Shown here one piece after another: positions 5,446 through 9,174 of a stretch of 9,174 nt of DNA. The notes beneath the pieces were generated by a model. The model worked only from the letters and a program-made list of their open reading frames with translations, did no database searches and was not told the origin of the DNA. Within the stretch, counting starts at the first letter, position 1, and each line of letters opens with the position of its first letter. Made by a program: the position numbers and the translations under genes. The stretch comes from CAZPNX01 sp964588285. Its GTDB lineage: Bacteria; Edwardsbacteria; AC1; EtOH8. The DNA lies in contig CAZPNX010000045.1 in assembly GCA_964588285.1 (NCBI GenBank), positions 1 through 9,174 on the forward strand, written 5' to 3'.

Positions 5446-7187
5446 CTGACAGCCTCCTTCCCTCCGTCCTGGCCATCCCTTTCCCCTGCGGGGAAGGGGA
5501 CAGGGGATAGGTCGACGCTGGGCCTGGGCAACAGCGGCGGCCTGGCCTGCGATTTGTCCTTGCGTTGGATCTCGATCTGCCTGACGAACAGGGCCGGAGA
5601 CACCGCCGACACCGGCACTCCGCCGGACTCGGCCCCGCAGGTGCCGTTGAAGACCTCGGGCCGGTCCCCGGCAGCCGCTATCTGGGAGAAGACAGACAGC
5701 GGCGTGCCCACCAGGTCCACCCCGCGCACCATCTCGTCGGGCCGGCCGTCGGCGAACACCCGGTAGACCTCGGTGGGGGTGACGTTGAAGGCGTTGGGGA
5801 TGAACCGGCCGGTCATGGTGAAGCCCCCGGTGACGTCGGCGAACAGATATCCGTATTCCTTGCCTTGGTGCTTGAGCTCGCCCACCAGCCGTCTCCTGAG
5901 TTCGGCCATGGGCAGGGGGTTGGAGGTCTCCACTATCAGATTGGACTGCCTGGCCACCGGCTGCATCCCGGCCTGGGCCCGGCCGTGCCCGTTAGATGCC
6001 GGGAATTTGTCGATGGGAGTGCGCGACATCAGGAAGTCGGAGAGGATGCCCCGCCTGACCACCTCCACCCGCCGCGCCCTCACCCCCTGGTCGTCGAACA
6101 GGTAGCTGCCGTTTAAGGCCATCCCCCGGTAGCGGTCGATGGTGGGGTCGAATATAACCGAAAGCTCCCGAGGCAGCACCGCCTGGCCCATTTTCTTCTT
6201 GAAGGTCTGGGCGTCGTACTCGCTCTTCTGACGTTCGCCCTCCACCCGGTGCCCGAAGATTTCGTGGAAGAAGACCCCGGCGGAGCCGGCGGTCAGGATG
6301 GCCGGGCCGGCGTAGGCCTCGACGATGGGCGCCTTTTTTATGGCGGTCAGCTTGCGCACCAGCTCCCGGGCGTCGGCCAGCAGCTGCTCCTGGGACAGCA
6401 GTTCCTCGGGCGAAAAGGCGAAGTACGACTTGTAGAGAGGCAGCACCATGCCGTCCTCGGCCTTGACCTCGCCCCAGATGTCCAAATGGACCGAGGTTCG
6501 ACCATGGGCCAGGCGCGCCCCCTCGGTGGAGACAAAGTACTTTTTGACGATCGAGAGTCTCAGCCGCACCGACGAGCGGTTGATGTCCGGATCGTCCAGG
6601 AAGGGCTTCGAGATCAGGCGGAGCCTTTGCTCCCAGAGGGCTCTGTCCAAAGGCGGCTCTTTAATGGCCGGCTGCTCGAAAACCTCGGGCGGGGCCGAGG
6701 AAAAGTCTGGGGCTCTGTCCTCGGCCTCGACGGTGACGGCCACGTTGGCCTTGACCCTGGCCAGGTTCTCCACCGCCTCCCGGTATTCCTGATCGGTTCT
6801 CTGCCACAGGGCCTGGGCCAGAGCCTCGGGCCGGTCGTCCAGCGGCAGGGGAGCCCAGCGGGAGGAACCGAGACCCAACTGCAGGAATTCATCCCCATAG
6901 CGGATCTCGTGGGTGTTGTCCAGCTGGGGGCTGCCCACCCGCACCTGGACGGTCAGGATGCGTCGCCGGTCGGTGTCCGAGGACATCAGGTCGCCGAACG
7001 AAGCCTCGATCTCGGTGGTGGTCATGTCGTCCACCCGAAAGGAGATGTAATATGGCGGCACCTCCTGCCGGGAAAGCTCGGCGAACTCGCGGCCAAGCTC
7101 TTTCGAGAGTATGGACAGGAGCGAGTCCTGGGCGGCGACCGCATTGAGGGTCGAAGCCATAAGAACAACGGCCATGAAGATTTTCAT
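5442..7187 (-). CDS. Secreted TldD-like zinc metalloprotease
   Basis: A 581-residue TldD/PmbA-family metallopeptidase with an apparently intact active site: HEIFGH at 308-313 (zinc histidines and catalytic Glu309), E317 downstream, and Cys517 in NGTCGAESGG, the position of the family's cysteine zinc ligand. Other family blocks are 'ASNGHGRAQ' (about 397-405), 'DVTGGFTMTGRFIPNAFNV' (about 451-469) and 'VRGVDLVGTPLSVF' (about 487-500). Residues 1-19 form a signal peptide ending in AVAA, so it should act outside the cytoplasm, unlike E. coli TldD, which matures microcin B17 and degrades CcdA in the cytosol. It is followed with a 4-nt overlap by the inactive TldE-like gene, so the two probably form one heteromeric peptidase. 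The last ~30 residues, after about 550, are low-complexity and encoded by a C-rich repeat, so they are unlikely to be part of the fold. The start is 33 nt from the preceding stop. Substrate unknown. Confidence 0.9.
   Translation of the reverse strand: MKIFMAVVLMASTLNAVAAQDSLLSILSKELGREFAELSRQEVPPYYISFRVDDMTTTEIEASFGDLMSSDTDRRRILTVQVRVGSPQLDNTHEIRYGDEFLQLGLGSSRWAPLPLDDRPEALAQALWQRTDQEYREAVENLARVKANVAVTVEAEDRAPDFSSAPPEVFEQPAIKEPPLDRALWEQRLRLISKPFLDDPDINRSSVRLRLSIVKKYFVSTEGARLAHGRTSVHLDIWGEVKAEDGMVLPLYKSYFAFSPEELLSQEQLLADARELVRKLTAIKKAPIVEAYAGPAILTAGSAGVFFHEIFGHRVEGERQKSEYDAQTFKKKMGQAVLPRELSVIFDPTIDRYRGMALNGSYLFDDQGVRARRVEVVRRGILSDFLMSRTPIDKFPASNGHGRAQAGMQPVARQSNLIVETSNPLPMAELRRRLVGELKHQGKEYGYLFADVTGGFTMTGRFIPNAFNVTPTEVYRVFADGRPDEMVRGVDLVGTPLSVFSQIAAAGDRPEVFNGTCGAESGGVPVSAVSPALFVRQIEIQRKDKSQARPPLLPRPSVDLSPVPFPAGERDGQDGGKEAVR
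5453..5460 (-). promoter_or_regulatory. Strong ribosome binding site for tldE-like gene inside tldD 3' end
   Basis: Minus-strand GAAGGAGG lies 7 nt before the tldE-like ATG at 5445, inside the last codons of the tldD-like gene. With the ATGA stop/start overlap it indicates coupled translation of the two subunits. Confidence 0.75.
5476..5511. repeat. C-rich hairpin repeat inside the 3' end of tldD-like gene
   Basis: An 11-bp stem with one G-T pair (5476-5486 with 5490-5500) and a 3-nt loop, followed by caggggatagg. Read on the minus strand from 5511, cctatcccctgtcccctt resembles the left arm of the inverted repeat at 3577-3598 (17 of 22 positions by my count). It encodes the proline-rich tail of the tldD-like protein. 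It looks like a genomic dispersed repeat that has been absorbed into the reading frame. Confidence 0.6.
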
Positions 7188-7220
7188 TTCTTCACTTTCT
7201 TGCTGCTGTTTGATTCACCT

Positions 7221-8162
7221 CTATCTTGTAAAAGCCTGACGCATATGCTTGCGCATATCTTCTATTTGCGGCAGTTTTTTGCATTTTACCATCGACATTC
7301 CGAAATGTTCCGCAATGGGTGAAAGAAGATCGCGGATTGAATCCCGACGGTATCGTATCATCATGGGCCATATGGGCAAAGACGCCAAAACCTCTATGAA
7401 TTTTCTTCGGCAAACTTCGGCGCCGCTATCCCTGCCGGCCATCTCGGCGCTGACTACCATGACCGTATCGCAATCCATTATCGCCATGACTAGCGGGAAA
7501 TAAGGCCTCTCCCCTTTTTCCTCGTTAACATAGGGGGCGGCGTAAAACACGTCTATCTCCCAAGCGCCGCATCTTGGCAACGGCGGAGAGTCAACTTTTT
7601 CAAATAAATCATCCGGTATTGGCGTTGGCGACAAGTAGATAGATCTTGGCTGGGCAGGATGGCATTTCACCCTTATTCCCGACCACTTCCCGTTTTCGCA
7701 GGTTTGCACCAGAAAACGACCATCTGGGAACGGACCGGCTTTTTCGGGACTGTGTCGGTATGCTTCCGACACTGCGATCACCTGCTCCAGGACTAGGGCG
7801 GCAAATTCCATCTCATCGTCGGTTAGATACCAAGGGAAGTAACCAGGCAGGTATCTGCGAAAAACCGGCCAGGCTTGGCTTCCCCGGTATTTTAGTCCCA
7901 ATCTTTTCATGGCCTCCAACTCCCGGGGAAGGACCTCGTTCCGCGCGCCGAATAAAAGGTTGATGTTGTCCTGTTCGTAGAGGATGTCCTCGTCGTCAAA
8001 CGCTTTGGAACCCATGGTGAACATCTTGTCCAGACATCCCAGTCCTTCTTCGCCCAGGTAAATGGCCAGTCCCAGATAGGTCCCGGCTTCACCCAGAATG
8101 GAGCAGAAGCCTGTTTTGCCGGATTTGGGATCCTTCACCCCGAAAACATCGCTGTCGCCCAT
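7221..8162 (-). CDS. DUF7309/DUF6930-like protein of unknown function
   Basis: A 313-residue open frame from its first in-frame ATG. It resembles an uncharacterised family I recall as DUF7309 plus DUF6930, found sporadically in Firmicutes and others. Visible landmarks are 'DSDVFGVKDPKSGKTGFCSI' near the start, 'EAGTYLGLAIYLGEEGL', 'LYEQDNINLLFGAR' (about 61-74), 'LGLKYRGSQAWPVFRRY' (about 88-104), 'PGYFPWYLTDDEMEFAALVL' (about 106-125) and a C-terminal half ending in 'WPMMIRYRRDSIRDLLSPIA'. There is no signal peptide or membrane segment. Base composition is lower in GC than the flanking genes, suggesting more recent acquisition. The conserved frame continues upstream of this ATG (see 8163-8251), so the true product is probably longer or the 5' end is damaged. 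It lies between the DUF362 gene and tldD on the same strand. Function unknown; the family names are from memory and should be treated as tentative. Confidence 0.75.
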   Translation of the reverse strand: MGDSDVFGVKDPKSGKTGFCSILGEAGTYLGLAIYLGEEGLGCLDKMFTMGSKAFDDEDILYEQDNINLLFGARNEVLPRELEAMKRLGLKYRGSQAWPVFRRYLPGYFPWYLTDDEMEFAALVLEQVIAVSEAYRHSPEKAGPFPDGRFLVQTCENGKWSGIRVKCHPAQPRSIYLSPTPIPDDLFEKVDSPPLPRCGAWEIDVFYAAPYVNEEKGERPYFPLVMAIMDCDTVMVVSAEMAGRDSGAEVCRRKFIEVLASLPIWPMMIRYRRDSIRDLLSPIAEHFGMSMVKCKKLPQIEDMRKHMRQAFTR

Positions 8163-8251
8163 CCACTCCCAAGGCTTCAGACGATAATATTCTGTTGCCC
8201 AAAAATATAATTTGTGACGGAGATCGTCTCCTTTGTCGGGGGCAATCTCAT
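8163..8251 (-). pseudogene. Conserved 5' extension of the DUF7309-like gene, apparently frameshifted
   Basis: Reading upstream of the ATG at 8162 in the same frame gives 'LRHKLYFWATEYYRLKPWEW' directly before MGDSDVFGV. This is what the family normally has at this point (a tryptophan-rich 'PWEWM-DSD-FGV' block), so it is coding by appearance. No ATG, GTG or TTG occurs in this frame before the upstream stop at 8274-8272. An ATG at 8251 lies one frame away; adding one base in the run of five Gs at 8238-8242 (Cs on the coding strand) would join it to the main frame, giving a product starting MRLPPDKGDDL. Either the gene has a frameshift, the assembly lost a base, or a non-standard start such as ATT at 8246 is used. 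Confidence 0.6.
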
Positions 8252-8265
8252 TTTTTATATCGGTC

Positions 8266-9174
8266 TCACTTTAATTCAATCAACTTGTATTTCCTGCTCC
8301 CCAGCCCTATCCTCTCCCCGTGCTCCAGCTGCACCACCCCGCTGCGTCCGCTTTCCTTGAGGAAGGCGTCTTGGCAGGAGTGGGCTTTGTTGACCAGGTC
8401 CAGGCTGGCCTGGTCGATGGCCACCGGGTCGGTGGAGGCCAGCACCCCGATGTCCTTTATGAAAGGCTTACGGGCTCCTGAGGCGCAGTCGCAGTCAGGC
8501 GAGATGTCGGCCAACACATTGATGTAGACCAGATGGACGCTGTCGGCGATGGCTTTGGCGTACTCAGCCAGCCTCCGATTGAATTCCTCGGTTCCTATAC
8601 GGCCCTTGGGTGCCGACAGTGCTCCGGCCGGGCAGACCTGGATGCACTGGCCGCATCCGATGCACTTTCGGGGATCTATCCTTATGGGGTTGGTGCTGAT
8701 GGCCCTGGCCGGGCACTGTCTGGCACAGACGTTACAGGCCACGCATTTGTCCGGGTCGAACACAGGGACCAGGTCGGCGTGCATGGCCCGTTTGCCCATC
8801 CGCGAGGCCAGCCCCATGGCGATGTTCTTGATGGCCCCGCCGAACCCGGCCAGCCCGTGCCCCTTGAAGTGGCTGAGCATGATGATGGTGCCGTAGTTCC
8901 TGGTGCGGCTTCCCACCAGCACCCGGGTGTAGCGGGCGGTGGAACAGGACCAGGCAACCTCGCCCTCGGAGTCCAGGATTTCTATGGGGGCGAAGTCAAA
9001 GCCGTGCTCCCTGGCCAGTTTGATGTGGGACTCGGTCTTCTGCCTGGGTCCGGAGTAGAGGACGTTGGTCTCCACCAGGGTGGCCACAAGCTTTTCGACC
9101 AGCGGCCTGACCAACGCCGGTTTGATAAAGTTGCGGTTCCCCTCCTCGCCGAAATGGACCTTGACCGCCGCCTT
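8266..9174 (-). CDS. DUF362 protein with two [4Fe-4S] ferredoxin motifs, 5' end cut by window edge
   Basis: The frame is open to the right edge, giving 302 visible residues without a start. The first visible residues (KAAVKVHFGEEGNRNFIKP) match the beginning of the DUF362 domain, so only a short N-terminal part is missing and the TTG at 9114 is an internal leucine. Two consecutive bacterial ferredoxin motifs follow: CVACNVCARQCP (about 144-155) and CIGCGQCIQVCP (about 171-182). Each supplies four cysteines for a [4Fe-4S] cluster. DUF362 blocks 'GHGLAGFGGAIKNIAMG' (about 105-121) and 'STDPVAIDQASLDLV' (about 247-261) flank them. Such proteins are common in anaerobes and are presumed electron-transfer or iron-sulfur oxidoreductase subunits; the partner is not known. 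No signal peptide can be judged because the start is missing. It is followed closely by the DUF7309-like gene on the same strand. Confidence 0.9.
   Translation of the reverse strand, partial: KAAVKVHFGEEGNRNFIKPALVRPLVEKLVATLVETNVLYSGPRQKTESHIKLAREHGFDFAPIEILDSEGEVAWSCSTARYTRVLVGSRTRNYGTIIMLSHFKGHGLAGFGGAIKNIAMGLASRMGKRAMHADLVPVFDPDKCVACNVCARQCPARAISTNPIRIDPRKCIGCGQCIQVCPAGALSAPKGRIGTEEFNRRLAEYAKAIADSVHLVYINVLADISPDCDCASGARKPFIKDIGVLASTDPVAIDQASLDLVNKAHSCQDAFLKESGRSGVVQLEHGERIGLGSRKYKLIELK

Noticed and set aside
6249..7322. Plus-strand open frame of 357 codons opposite the tldD-like gene
   Set aside because: It is antisense to clear TldD coding sequence and shows no recognisable motif; the composition is typical of a shadow frame.
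9112..9114. TTG as the start of the DUF362 gene
   Set aside because: The frame upstream encodes conserved DUF362 sequence (KVHFGEEGNRNFIKP) to the window edge, so the TTG is an internal leucine and the gene is simply cut off.
1..9174. CRISPR arrays, tRNA or rRNA genes, or a recognisable anti-phage system
   Set aside because: I looked for regular direct repeats with spacers, cloverleaf-like segments and typical defence proteins and saw none.

Overview
The window is a moderately GC-rich bacterial segment in which every gene I can support lies on the minus strand, so transcription runs from high to low coordinates. A stand-alone heptose-1-phosphate adenylyltransferase, used for LPS core heptose, together with two secreted TldD-family proteins points to a Gram-negative-type envelope. 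A DUF362 protein with two [4Fe-4S] clusters fits an anaerobic or facultative lifestyle. The mix of a DUF2378 protein, short dispersed repeats and a YghO-like GNAT suggests a deep-branching or candidate-phylum bacterium. That placement is inference; there is no rRNA or other phylogenetic marker here.

Layout in the direction of transcription, from the right edge: a DUF362/ferredoxin protein, cut by the window end (9174-8266); a lower-GC gene of a DUF7309/DUF6930-like family whose 5' end appears broken or oddly started (8251/8162-7221); a secreted TldD-like metalloprotease with an intact zinc site (7187-5442), overlapping by 4 nt a secreted TldE-like partner that has lost every zinc ligand (5445-3667); a repeat-bearing spacer; hldE2/rfaE2 (3531-3043), nearly abutting a DUF2378 protein (3039-2425); a 135-nt spacer; an M50B-type membrane metalloprotease (2289-1609) followed 12 nt later by a YghO-like GNAT protein (1596-472); and, at the left edge, the first 119 codons of an IS1595-like transposase (358 to beyond 1).

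The genes form likely co-transcribed pairs: DUF362 with DUF7309-like, tldD with tldE, hldE2 with DUF2378, and M50B with GNAT. The best-supported working unit is the secreted TldD/TldE pair, which looks like an exported version of the cytosolic E. coli TldD/TldE peptidase with one catalytic and one degenerate subunit. I see no CRISPR array, tRNA, rRNA or classical defence system. The observations most worth a second look are the secreted TldD/pseudo-TldE pair, the conserved coding sequence upstream of the only ATG of the DUF7309-like gene, and a C-rich repeat family that appears once as a spacer inverted repeat and once inside the 3' end of tldD. No stretch longer than 300 bases lacks a gene.
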